Source: an uncultured Ruminococcus sp. (GTDB lineage Bacteria > Bacillota > Clostridia > Oscillospirales > Ruminococcaceae). From it: a stretch of DNA of 14,414 bases. The stretch covers positions 1 through 14,414 of the forward strand of contig CAMWXM010000049.1 of NCBI GenBank assembly GCA_947178195.1. The letters run 5' to 3'. This document shows, piece after piece, positions 1-7,072 of the stretch; within the stretch, counting starts at the first letter, position 1; each line of letters starts with the position of its first letter. Below the pieces are notes generated by a model. That model was not told where the DNA came from and made no database searches. It was given only the letters and a program-made list of their open reading frames with translations. A program made the translations under genes and the position numbers.

Positions 1-102
1 CAGTTTATTGCATATGACCAGTCAAAGCTGGATATGGTAACCAATTTAAAAACAACAATTACATTATATTTCGGATTTGGAAAAAGCTTTATAAGGAAAT
101 AA
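1..102 (+). CDS. C-terminal end of an unidentified protein (partial)
   Basis: An open frame enters from the left edge in frame 1 and ends at TAA 100-102, giving the last 33 residues of a protein that starts outside the window. The tail alternates hydrophobic and polar residues (for example TTITLYFGFG) and ends in basic residues (SFIRK), which could be a beta-rich C-terminal domain. I do not recognise the family from so little. That it is coding is supported by the next gene starting only 5 bases later, with its ribosome binding site (AAGGAA, about 94-99) inside this gene's final codons. This suggests the two are co-transcribed. Confidence 0.5.
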   Translation, partial: QFIAYDQSKLDMVTNLKTTITLYFGFGKSFIRK

Positions 103-107
103 AAGTT

Positions 108-572
108 ATGAATAAAGATTCGCAGAACACCTGTTTGAATAAAAAATCCATATTAAAATTTATTTTTAAGACAGTTATTGCAATATTCTGTATTTCTATA
201 ATTGGAATAGTAGGTTTGTATGCTTTATTGGAATGGTCTATTGGCGGAACTTACTATACTGATTTTAATAAAGAAAGAATTGCCCAAATGGAAAATGTCT
301 TTGGAATTATAGTTACAGATGATATAAAACTGGAAGAGTATTCTGAAAATAACGGTTGGGATGGCGATCGAATGCTTACACTAAAAACTGATGATTATCT
401 GAACTTTATGGAAAACAATATTTCTGGTACAATAAAAAATTATGAAGAATATGATGATAGAAATACAGTTGCTCACTTTCAATACAGTAAAGAAAATTAT
501 GCTACGGTATCCGTCAGAGTCTATCAATTCTTTGACAACTCCGACTATGAAATTTATCTTTGGATATCATAA
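108..572 (+). CDS. Small single-pass membrane protein, unknown function; C-terminus probably frameshifted
   Basis: A 154-residue protein with a short polar N-terminus, one strong membrane segment at about residues 17-42 (FIFKTVIAIFCISIIGIVGL), and a polar acidic domain of about 110 residues that probably faces outside. No lipobox or catalytic motif is seen and I cannot name a family. The start ATG follows AAGGAA with normal spacing. The frame ends abruptly in YLWIS. Codons that look like the natural continuation (LDIITTVLADKDGK, then LLSDERYAK, then TAA at 629-631) lie in the -1 frame from about 560. One extra T in the TTT run at 559-561 would restore a protein of about 174 residues ending 11 bases before the next gene's ribosome binding site. 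The annotated stop may therefore come from a mutation or a sequencing error. Confidence 0.7.
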   Translation: MNKDSQNTCLNKKSILKFIFKTVIAIFCISIIGIVGLYALLEWSIGGTYYTDFNKERIAQMENVFGIIVTDDIKLEEYSENNGWDGDRMLTLKTDDYLNFMENNISGTIKNYEEYDDRNTVAHFQYSKENYATVSVRVYQFFDNSDYEIYLWIS

Positions 573-644
573 CAACAGTTTTGGCTGATAAAGACGGAAA
601 ATTACTGTCAGATGAAAGATATGCAAAATAAGAAGTATATAATT

Positions 645-650
645 GAAGGG
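645..650 (+). promoter_or_regulatory. Ribosome binding site deciding the GNAT start
   Basis: GAAGGG lies 10 bases before ATG 661. A longer reading from TTG 643 would place this site inside the coding region, so 661 is preferred; ATG 655 would be only 4 bases away. Confidence 0.55.
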
Positions 651-660
651 AATGATGAAA

Positions 661-1221
661 ATGCTTACACATACAGGCACAAATACATTAGAAACGGAAA
701 GATTAATACTTCGTAGATTTGAGTATACAGATAATGAGGCAATGCTGAAATACTGGGTTGCCGATGAGAAAATACAGTCTCTATATTCTGAACCTGTATA
801 TTCTACCAAAGATGCTGTGAAAGAACTACTTGACAAATATATTAGCTCTTATGATAAAGATGACTATTATCGCTGGGCAATTATTGAAAAAAATTCAAAC
901 GAATGTATAGGTCAGATAGCTTATTTTCTTGTGGATAGTAAAAATCATTTTGCTGAAATTGAATACTGCATTGGCTCTGATTTTCAATGCAAAGGTTTTG
1001 CAACCGAGGCAACTAAAGCTGTTATTGCATATGGATTCGATAAAATAAATTTGCACAAAATTCAGATTTGTACAAAAACTATCAACATACCGTCTAAACG
1101 TGTTATAGAAAAATGCGGTTTTATATATGAGGGAACATTGCGTGATTTCTTTTACATGAATGGTGACTATGTAGGCAGATTATATTTTTCCATGTTAAAA
1201 AGCGAGTATGAAGCTATATAA
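661..1221 (+). CDS. GNAT-family N-acetyltransferase (RimJ/RimL type)
   Basis: A 186-residue acetyltransferase of the Acetyltransf_3 (RimJ/RimL-like) group, transferring acetyl from acetyl-CoA to an amino group. The substrate cannot be read from sequence. The N-terminal strand ETERLILRRF (11-20) is typical. The acetyl-CoA pyrophosphate-binding loop is Q109-C-K-G-F-A114, followed by the helix EATKAVIAYGF, and the C-terminal part has N142-IPSKRVIEKCGF-154, the usual N-x-x-S-x-x-x-x-E-K-x-G-F signature. I chose ATG 661 because the ribosome binding site GAAGGG (645-650) is 10 bases upstream and the product then starts MLTHTGTNTLETERL, as relatives do. In-frame TTG 643, ATG 652 and ATG 655 overlap or crowd that site. 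Solitary GNATs like this often modify small molecules or ribosomal proteins; no resistance role is implied. Confidence 0.93.
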   Translation: MLTHTGTNTLETERLILRRFEYTDNEAMLKYWVADEKIQSLYSEPVYSTKDAVKELLDKYISSYDKDDYYRWAIIEKNSNECIGQIAYFLVDSKNHFAEIEYCIGSDFQCKGFATEATKAVIAYGFDKINLHKIQICTKTINIPSKRVIEKCGFIYEGTLRDFFYMNGDYVGRLYFSMLKSEYEAI

Positions 1222-1225
1222 CTAC

Positions 1226-1336
1226 TTTTCGAGCATTAAAAAAGTTTACCAGTCAAATAAAAGTTTTTTTGCTCTTATCTTCAATTTTTCTTATAGTTGT
1301 TTTTCGAGCTTTTAAAAGAAATTGCCAGTTAAGTAA
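1226..1336 (+). repeat. Imperfect direct repeat in the leuC leader
   Basis: Two diverged copies of a 35-36 base unit lie at 1226-1260 and 1301-1336. Both start TTTTCGAGC, continue with A-rich sequence, share the block CCAGT-AA-TAA, and are about 75 bases apart. Between them is GCTCTTA (1271-1277), which can pair either back to GAGC in copy 1 (1231-1234) or forward to TAAGAGC (1334-1340), just after copy 2. The repeats and stems are seen in the sequence; a regulatory role in leu expression is inference. No T-box core motif or obvious intrinsic terminator is present. Confidence 0.6.
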
Positions 1337-1370
1337 GAGCGAAAGAAAAAATTTTCAAAAAAAGTAAGAG

Positions 1371-1376
1371 AAAGGA
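1371..1376 (+). promoter_or_regulatory. Ribosome binding site deciding the leuC start
   Basis: AAAGGA directly abuts the upstream ATG at 1377, so that codon cannot be used efficiently. ATG 1386 is 9 bases downstream, which is normal spacing. Confidence 0.65.
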
Positions 1377-1385
1377 ATGATAAAA

Positions 1386-2648
1386 ATGGGAATGACAATG
1401 ACGCAGAAAATTCTTGCGGCACATGCAGGACTTGACAAGGTTGAAGCAGGACAGCTTGTTCTGGTAAACCTTGATTTAGTTCTGGGAAATGACATTACTT
1501 CTCCTGTAGCTATCAAGGAGTTTAACAAGCTTGGAGCAGATGGAGTATTTGACAAGGACAAGGTGACTATGGTAATGGATCACTTTGCACCTAACAAGGA
1601 CATTAAAGCTGCTGAGCAATGTAAAATGTGCCGTGACTTTTGCGGTGAAAAGGAAGTTACCAACTTTTTTGATGTTGGTGAAATGGGTATCGAGCATGCG
1701 CTTCTGCCTGAAAAAGGTCTGGTAGTTTCAGGGGACGCTGTTATCGGCGCAGATTCTCATACCTGTACCTACGGCGCATTGGGTGCATTTTCAACAGGCG
1801 TAGGCTCTACCGATATGGCTTGTGGTATGGCAACAGGAAAAGCCTGGTTTAAAGTACCCTCCGCTATAAAATTTGAACTCAAAGGCAGTCTTAACAAATA
1901 TGTTACCGGAAAAGACGTTATTCTCCACATTATAGGCATGATAGGGGTTGACGGCGCTCTTTACCGTTCTATGGAATTTACTGGTGAAGGACTTCATAAT
2001 CTTTCTGTCAGCGATCGTCTTTGCATGGCTAATATGGCTATCGAAGCAGGAGCTAAAAACGGTATTTTTGAAGTAGACGATAAAACCCTTGAATATGTAA
2101 AGGAACACAGTGGAAGAGAACCTAAGGTTTACGCCGCCGATGCGGACGCCGAATATGACGAAACCTACGTTATAGATTTAAGTGAGATCAAACCTACTGT
2201 TTCTTTCCCTCATCTTCCTGAAAACACTCACACAGTAGACGAAATAGACGATATAAAAATAGATCAGGTAGTGATCGGCTCATGCACCAACGGCAGACTG
2301 GAAGATTTGCAAATAGCCGCTGAAATAATGCAGGGTAAAAAGGTTGCCAAAAACGTCAGAACTATTATTATTCCGGCTACACAGAAAATTTATCTTGAAG
2401 CTATGGAAAAGGGCTACTTAAAAATATTTATTGAAGCCGGAGCGGTGGTTTCAACACCTACCTGCGGACCTTGTCTGGGTGGTTATATGGGTATTCTTGC
2501 ACAGGGCGAAAGGGCTGTTGCCACAACAAACAGAAATTTTGTGGGCAGAATGGGTCATATAGATTCAGAAATTTATCTTGCAAGCCCTGCTGTTGCGGCA
2601 GCTTCAGCAATAACAGGTAAAATATCTCAGCCAAAGGAGGTAATGTAA
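1386..2648 (+). CDS. leuC: 3-isopropylmalate dehydratase, large subunit
   Basis: With LeuD this forms the cytoplasmic isopropylmalate isomerase, an aconitase-family [4Fe-4S] enzyme that converts 2-isopropylmalate to 3-isopropylmalate in leucine synthesis. From ATG 1386 the protein has 420 residues, the length of the archaeal/clostridial LeuC class. The three cluster cysteines are C300 (in GSCTNGR), C360 and C363 (in TPTCGPCLGG), exactly where this class has them. The N-terminus MGMTMTQKILAAHAG is typical and GADSHTCTYGALGAFSTG is the conserved substrate-side loop. An ATG at 1377 adds three residues but touches the ribosome binding site. leuD starts 2 bases after the stop, with its Shine-Dalgarno inside the last leuC codons, so the two are translationally linked. 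A 164-base leader with repeats precedes the gene. Confidence 0.97.
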   Translation: MGMTMTQKILAAHAGLDKVEAGQLVLVNLDLVLGNDITSPVAIKEFNKLGADGVFDKDKVTMVMDHFAPNKDIKAAEQCKMCRDFCGEKEVTNFFDVGEMGIEHALLPEKGLVVSGDAVIGADSHTCTYGALGAFSTGVGSTDMACGMATGKAWFKVPSAIKFELKGSLNKYVTGKDVILHIIGMIGVDGALYRSMEFTGEGLHNLSVSDRLCMANMAIEAGAKNGIFEVDDKTLEYVKEHSGREPKVYAADADAEYDETYVIDLSEIKPTVSFPHLPENTHTVDEIDDIKIDQVVIGSCTNGRLEDLQIAAEIMQGKKVAKNVRTIIIPATQKIYLEAMEKGYLKIFIEAGAVVSTPTCGPCLGGYMGILAQGERAVATTNRNFVGRMGHIDSEIYLASPAVAAASAITGKISQPKEVM

Positions 2649-2649
2649 C

Positions 2650-3144
2650 ATGAAATTTGAGGGTAAGGTTATAAAATACGGCAACAATGTGGATACCGAT
2701 GTTATAATTCCTGCAAGATACTTAAACACCAGCGACAAAAAAGAGCTTGCGTCTCATTGTATGGAAGATCTTGATAAGACGTTTGCACAGAGAGTACAAA
2801 AGGGCGATATTATGGTGGCTGGCTTTAATTTTGGCTGCGGTTCTTCCCGTGAACATGCTCCTATTGCTATTAAGGAAAGCGGAATTTCTCTTGTTATAGC
2901 CAAAAGCTTTGCAAGAATTTTTTACAGAAATTCAATAAATATCGGTCTTGCAATATTGGAATGTCCGGACGCTGTTGACGCAATCGAAGAGGGTCATCAG
3001 GTCGAAGCCGATCTCGATAAGGGTATCATAACCGATAAAACCACAGGAAAAGAATTTAAAACAGAAGCATTCCCCGAATTTATCCAGTCTATCATCACTA
3101 ATGGCGGACTGGTTGAATCTATTAAAAACGGAAGCTTTAAATAA
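2650..3144 (+). CDS. leuD: 3-isopropylmalate dehydratase, small subunit
   Basis: A 164-residue swivel subunit of isopropylmalate isomerase, partner of the adjacent LeuC; the two chains together make the active site. It shows the family signatures NNVDTDVIIPARYL near the N-terminus and FGCGSSREHAP in the middle, the loop that contacts substrate, followed by IAKSFARIFYRNSINIGL. The length fits the short LeuD class that accompanies 420-residue LeuC. The start is set by AAGGAGGT at 2634-2641, 8 bases upstream and inside the end of leuC. leuB follows after 21 bases with its own AAGGAG, so this is the second gene of the leuCDB unit. Confidence 0.97.
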   Translation: MKFEGKVIKYGNNVDTDVIIPARYLNTSDKKELASHCMEDLDKTFAQRVQKGDIMVAGFNFGCGSSREHAPIAIKESGISLVIAKSFARIFYRNSINIGLAILECPDAVDAIEEGHQVEADLDKGIITDKTTGKEFKTEAFPEFIQSIITNGGLVESIKNGSFK

Positions 3145-3165
3145 TAAATTAAGGAGACATAAGAA

Positions 3166-4239
3166 ATGGAATTTAACATAGCTTTACTCAGAGGAGACGG
3201 TATAGGTCCTGAAATCGTTGACAGTGCCGTTGATGTACTGAAAAAAACGGCTGAAAAATTTGGTCATAAATTTAATTTCACGCCATATCTTATCGGTGGT
3301 GCGGCAATCGACGAAACAGGTAAATCACTTCCTGATGAAACGGTAGAAGGCTGCCTTGCCAGTGACAGCGTGTTATTAGGTTCGGTAGGCGGTCCGAAAT
3401 GGGACAGTCAGCCACCCTCTAACCGCCCTGAAAAGGCTCTTCTGGGTATTCGTGCAGCTCTGGGACTTTTTACAAATCTTCGCCCTGCAAAGCTTTACAG
3501 TGCATTAAAAGAAGCAAGTCCTCTTAGAGCCGATATTGCCGAAAAAGGCTTTGATATTATGATAGTAAGAGAGCTTACAGGAGGTATATACTTCGGCGAA
3601 AGAGGAAGAAGAAATGGCGAAAACGGCGAGGAAGCTTACGATACCGAATGCTACAGCAAAATGGAAATCGAGCGTATTGCAAAGGTAGCCTTTGAAACGG
3701 CAATGAAGAGAAACAAAAATGTTATCAGCATTGATAAATCAAACGTTCTGGAAAGCTCACGTCTCTGGAGAGAAACAGTTCATGAAATGGCAAAGGATTA
3801 TCCGGAAGTAACTCTGACTGATATGCTGGTGGATAACGCCGCTATGCAGATAGTTAAAAATCCCGCTCAGTTTGACGTTATTGTAACCTCAAATATGTTC
3901 GGCGATATTCTTTCGGACGAGGCTTCTCAGGTTACAGGCTCCATCGGCATGCTTCCTTCTGCGTCTTTGGGAGCAACCAAAAGAGGAATGTACGAGCCTA
4001 TCCACGGTTCTGCTCCCGATATTGCTGGACAGAATATTGCAAACCCTATCGCAACGATTCTTTCCGCTTCAATGATGCTCAGATATTCTTTCGACCTTGA
4101 AAAGGAAGCCGACGCTATTGACAATGCCGTAAACAAGTTCTTAGAGCTTGGATTCAGAACAGCCGATTTAGCCGGAAATACGGGCGTAAAAACACTTTCA
4201 ACAACAGAAGTGACAGAAAAAATTCTGGAGCTTCTCTGA
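3166..4239 (+). CDS. leuB: 3-isopropylmalate dehydrogenase
   Basis: An NAD-dependent oxidative decarboxylase that converts 3-isopropylmalate to 2-oxoisocaproate, the last leucine precursor before transamination; cytoplasmic homodimer with Mg2+ or Mn2+. Its 357 residues are the normal length. Visible family features, in order: LLRGDGIGPEI at the N-terminus, GSVGGPKWD, LFTNLRPAKLY, the substrate region IVRELTGGIYFGE, the metal/substrate region NMFGDILSDEASQVTGSIG, and the NAD-binding stretch YEPIHGSAPDIAGQNIANP. AAGGAG (3151-3156) lies 9 bases before the ATG. The stop is followed after 20 bases by the ATPase gene with no terminator between, so transcription probably continues. Confidence 0.97.
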   Translation: MEFNIALLRGDGIGPEIVDSAVDVLKKTAEKFGHKFNFTPYLIGGAAIDETGKSLPDETVEGCLASDSVLLGSVGGPKWDSQPPSNRPEKALLGIRAALGLFTNLRPAKLYSALKEASPLRADIAEKGFDIMIVRELTGGIYFGERGRRNGENGEEAYDTECYSKMEIERIAKVAFETAMKRNKNVISIDKSNVLESSRLWRETVHEMAKDYPEVTLTDMLVDNAAMQIVKNPAQFDVIVTSNMFGDILSDEASQVTGSIGMLPSASLGATKRGMYEPIHGSAPDIAGQNIANPIATILSASMMLRYSFDLEKEADAIDNAVNKFLELGFRTADLAGNTGVKTLSTTEVTEKILELL

Positions 4240-4245
4240 TATGAC

Positions 4246-4250
4246 GGAGG
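4246..4250 (+). promoter_or_regulatory. Ribosome binding site supporting a GTG start
   Basis: GGAGG stands 9 bases before GTG 4260. The nearby ATG at 4241 lies upstream of this site and in another frame, so GTG is the start. Confidence 0.75.
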
Positions 4251-4259
4251 CGATTTTTC

Positions 4260-5453
4260 GTGAAATCTGAACTTTACGAGTTGCAGTGCAAGCTTAATTC
4301 ACTGGTTATATTCAGAGATATTTTAAGCTGTAAAACCATGCAAAGCCTTGAAAGACTTTTTGAAAGCTTTTCTAATCATGACACAGCGGAACAAATCAAG
4401 GCATATTCTGATTTCGTATCAAATCTTTATCGTCACCATAATAATTTAAGTTCATATATCCTGACTCTTATTTTAGAGGACGAAAATATTTACATGATAA
4501 GAAAGGCTCATAAGCTTGAAATAAGCGATAAAATGCATGAATGCCTTTTAAGTGAGCTTTCTTCATTGCAGGAAATTGCAGGATTGACGTCGGAAGAGGT
4601 CAGAAATAATATAAAATATGACGGATTTCTTCCCGACTGGGATAATTCTTCATATGATTTCAGGGAAGAATACAAGCATAGGGTAGATAATATTGATCGG
4701 TACGGCTATGGTATCTATGCAAAATATTATATGTTTATTGTTAAAGACGGTAATATTATTCCGGTGAAATATCCCGATGAAATAAAGCTTTCGGAATTTA
4801 TCGGTTATGAGCAGCAGCGTAAAATGATAATCGATAATACCCTTGCACTTATTAAAGGCAAGCCGGCTATGAACGTGCTTTTGACCGGAGACGCAGGAAC
4901 AGGAAAATCATCGTCTATTAAGGCTATTGCAAACGAGTATCGTGATATGGGACTTCGTATTATTGAAATACGCAAGGATCAGCTGAGAGAAATTCCCGTC
5001 ATAATAGATAATTTAAGTAAGAATCCTCTTAAATTCATACTGTTTATCGACGATCTTTCCTTTGCTAAGGACGATGATAATTTCGGCGCTCTTAAAGCAA
5101 TTCTGGAAGGCTCGGTGTCTGCGAGAGCAAATAATATAGCTATCTATGCCACCAGCAACAGACGGCATCTTGTCAAGGAAAGCTTTTCGGACAGAGACGG
5201 AGACGATATTCACCGCAACGATACCATACAGGAGCTTATTTCACTTTCAGAGCGTTTCGGTCTCAGAATAACCTTCTCAAGACCGGGTAAATATGAATAT
5301 CTCGACATTGTAAAGGGTCTTGCCCAAATAAAAGGTCTTGCGATGACGGAAGAGCAACTGGAAACGGAAGCGGAGCGTTTTGCAATCGGAAGAAGCGGAC
5401 GTTCTGCAAGAGCGGCAAAGCAGTTTATTGATAAAATGCTTTCTGCAAATTAA
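4260..5453 (+). CDS. DUF815-type AAA ATPase
   Basis: A 397-residue protein with an alpha-helical N-terminal half (about 1-175) and a C-terminal AAA-type ATPase domain. Walker A is GDAGTGKS at 210-217 (K216) and Walker B is FILFIDDLSF with D264 and D265. ATSNRRHL, soon after Walker B, fits the sensor-1 region, and GRSGRSARAAKQFI near the end fits the sensor-2 helix. This pattern matches the DUF815 group of uncharacterised bacterial ATPases. The start is GTG, set by GGAGG at 4246-4250 with 9-base spacing; no in-frame ATG fits. It lies between leuB and ilvA in an apparently continuous operon, yet has no known part in amino acid synthesis. Cellular function and partner are unknown. Confidence 0.87.
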   Translation: MKSELYELQCKLNSLVIFRDILSCKTMQSLERLFESFSNHDTAEQIKAYSDFVSNLYRHHNNLSSYILTLILEDENIYMIRKAHKLEISDKMHECLLSELSSLQEIAGLTSEEVRNNIKYDGFLPDWDNSSYDFREEYKHRVDNIDRYGYGIYAKYYMFIVKDGNIIPVKYPDEIKLSEFIGYEQQRKMIIDNTLALIKGKPAMNVLLTGDAGTGKSSSIKAIANEYRDMGLRIIEIRKDQLREIPVIIDNLSKNPLKFILFIDDLSFAKDDDNFGALKAILEGSVSARANNIAIYATSNRRHLVKESFSDRDGDDIHRNDTIQELISLSERFGLRITFSRPGKYEYLDIVKGLAQIKGLAMTEEQLETEAERFAIGRSGRSARAAKQFIDKMLSAN

Positions 5454-5483
5454 AATAAAAAAGAAAAGGGATGTATTTTTAAT

Positions 5484-6680
5484 ATGCTTACTCTTGATAA
5501 AGTTTATCATGCAAGTTTTGTTCTTAACGAGGTTATCAGGAAAACCGATCTTATTCCCGCTCCTAAGATAAATCCTGACTGCGATGTATATCTTAAAACC
5601 GAAAATCTTCAGATCACCGGTTCATTTAAGGTAAGGGGCGCTTACTATAAAATTTCTCAGCTCAGTGATGAGGAAAAGTCAAAGGGTGTTATAGCTTGCT
5701 CAGCCGGAAATCATGCTCAGGGGGTTGCCCTTGCCGCAGCCAAAAACGGTATCAAATCCCTTATATGCCTGCCGGACGGAGCGCCTATTTCCAAAGTTGA
5801 AGCTACTAAAAGCTATGGTGCTGAGGTGTGCCTTGTAGACGGAGTTTACGACGACGCATACAACAAGGCAATGGAGCTTAAAGACGAAAAGGGATATACC
5901 TTTGTGCATCCCTTTGACGATGAAAATGTTATTGCCGGTCAGGGTACTATCGGTCTGGAAATTTTAGACCAGCTCAAGAACGTTGACGCTGTTATCGTCC
6001 CCGTTGGCGGAGGCGGACTTATTTCCGGTGTGGCTTTCGCAATAAAGCAGCTCAGACCGGAGGTAAAGGTTTATGGCGTTCAGGCAAGCGGTGCGCCCAG
6101 TATGGTGCAGTCGCTGAAAAGCGATAAAATAGAATGTCTGGATTCTGTGGCAACTATCGCCGATGGTATTAAGGTCAAAGAGCCGGGAGTAAATACCTTT
6201 GAATACTGCAAAAAATATGTGGACGATATTGTTACTGTAACCGATGATGAGATATCCTCGGCAATACTTTCTCTTATCGAGCATCAAAAGCTTATTTCAG
6301 AAGGTGCGGGAGCAGTATCCGTCGCTGCGGCAATGTTCAATAAAGTGCCCATAAAGGGCAAAAAGGTGGTTTGTCTTGTTTCAGGAGGAAATATTGACGT
6401 AACCATACTTTCAAGAGTCATTAAGCGAGGTTTGCTTAAATCAGGTCGTTCTGATTCTATAAATATCGAGCTTATTGACAAACCGGGACAGCTCCGTGAC
6501 GTATCGAAAATCATTGCCGACCTGGGTGGGAACGTTATCGCTATCCACCATGAAAGAGCAAATGAAAATTCGGATATAAACGGCTGCTATCTGAGAATAC
6601 TTCTTGAAACCAGAAATTACGAGCATATCCAGATGATAAGAAAAGCCCTTGAAGATTCGGGCTTTACAATTGTTGATTAA
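5484..6680 (+). CDS. ilvA: Threonine ammonia-lyase (threonine dehydratase) with C-terminal ACT domain
   Basis: A PLP enzyme that deaminates threonine to 2-oxobutanoate through 2-aminocrotonate, the first committed step to isoleucine. Its 398 residues match the medium-length class: fold-type II catalytic domain (about 1-320) and one ACT regulatory domain (about 325-398, starting NIELIDKPGQLRDVSKI). The PLP lysine is K49 in GSFKVRGAY, SAGNHAQGVA contacts the cofactor, and PVGGGGLISG is the phosphate-binding glycine loop. The ACT domain suggests allosteric control, probably by a branched-chain amino acid, but the ligand is not readable. The only Shine-Dalgarno-like sequence (AAAAGGG, 5464-5470) is an unusually long 13 bases from the ATG, and a three-codon ATG-TAT-TTT-TAA sits between them. 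ridA follows after 13 bases. A catabolic threonine deaminase is possible, but the context favours biosynthesis. Confidence 0.93.
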   Translation: MLTLDKVYHASFVLNEVIRKTDLIPAPKINPDCDVYLKTENLQITGSFKVRGAYYKISQLSDEEKSKGVIACSAGNHAQGVALAAAKNGIKSLICLPDGAPISKVEATKSYGAEVCLVDGVYDDAYNKAMELKDEKGYTFVHPFDDENVIAGQGTIGLEILDQLKNVDAVIVPVGGGGLISGVAFAIKQLRPEVKVYGVQASGAPSMVQSLKSDKIECLDSVATIADGIKVKEPGVNTFEYCKKYVDDIVTVTDDEISSAILSLIEHQKLISEGAGAVSVAAAMFNKVPIKGKKVVCLVSGGNIDVTILSRVIKRGLLKSGRSDSINIELIDKPGQLRDVSKIIADLGGNVIAIHHERANENSDINGCYLRILLETRNYEHIQMIRKALEDSGFTIVD

Positions 6681-6687
6681 GGAGAGG
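6681..6687 (+). promoter_or_regulatory. Ribosome binding site deciding the ridA start
   Basis: GGAGAGG, directly after the ilvA stop, is 6 bases before ATG 6694. An in-frame ATG at 6649 lies inside ilvA without such a site and would add 15 residues that RidA proteins lack. Confidence 0.8.
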
Positions 6688-6693
6688 ATAATA

Positions 6694-7065
6694 ATGAATA
6701 CTATTTATACAAAAAATGCCCCTGAGGCGTTAGGTCCATATTCACAGGCAATCATTACAGGAAATATGGTGTTTACTTCGGGACAGATCGCAATTAATCC
6801 TGATACAAACACTGTTGAAGCTTCCGATATTGAAGGTCAGACAGAACAGGTCATGAAAAACCTCGGAGCAGTTTTAAAGGAAGCCGGTACTTCCTTTGAA
6901 AAAGCTGTGAAAACTACCTGCTTTTTGAAAAATATGTCCGATTTCGGGGCATTTAACGGTGTTTACGGTAAATATTTTACTTCAAAACCGGCAAGAAGCT
7001 GCGTTGCTGTAAAGGAGCTTCCTAAGGATGTTCTTGTGGAGGTTGAGGTTATCGCCGAAATATAA
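6694..7065 (+). CDS. ridA: 2-iminobutanoate/2-iminopropanoate deaminase (RidA/YjgF family)
   Basis: A 123-residue RidA protein. It hydrolyses the reactive enamine/imine released by PLP enzymes such as threonine dehydratase, speeding 2-oxobutanoate formation and protecting other PLP enzymes. Family marks include GPYSQAI (14-20) with Y16, VFTSGQIAINP with S29, N88, the carboxylate-binding R101 in PARSCVAV, and acidic E116 near the end (LVEVEVIAEI); these match the RidA/TdcF active-site set. The length and the start MNTIYTKNAP are typical. It is immediately downstream of ilvA, whose product it acts on, so the functional link is strong. The trimeric structure is known for the family, not seen here. 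Confidence 0.96.
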   Translation: MNTIYTKNAPEALGPYSQAIITGNMVFTSGQIAINPDTNTVEASDIEGQTEQVMKNLGAVLKEAGTSFEKAVKTTCFLKNMSDFGAFNGVYGKYFTSKPARSCVAVKELPKDVLVEVEVIAEI

Positions 7066-7072
7066 TTGATTT

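Noticed and set aside
550..556. Slippery heptamer AAATTTA as a programmed -1 frameshift site in the small membrane protein
   Set aside because: The heptamer is in the wrong phase: AAT and TTA are codons of the destination frame, not of the zero frame. No downstream pseudoknot is evident.
567..836. Minus-strand open frame of 89 aa antisense to the GNAT region
   Set aside because: Shadow of the two + strand genes: no ribosome binding site and no plausible protein character. The same reasoning removed the other antisense frames across leuC, ilvA and typA.
1222..1385. T-box leucine riboswitch upstream of leuC
   Set aside because: No T-box antiterminator core of the AGGGTGGNACCGCG type, no specifier loop, and the leader is too short.
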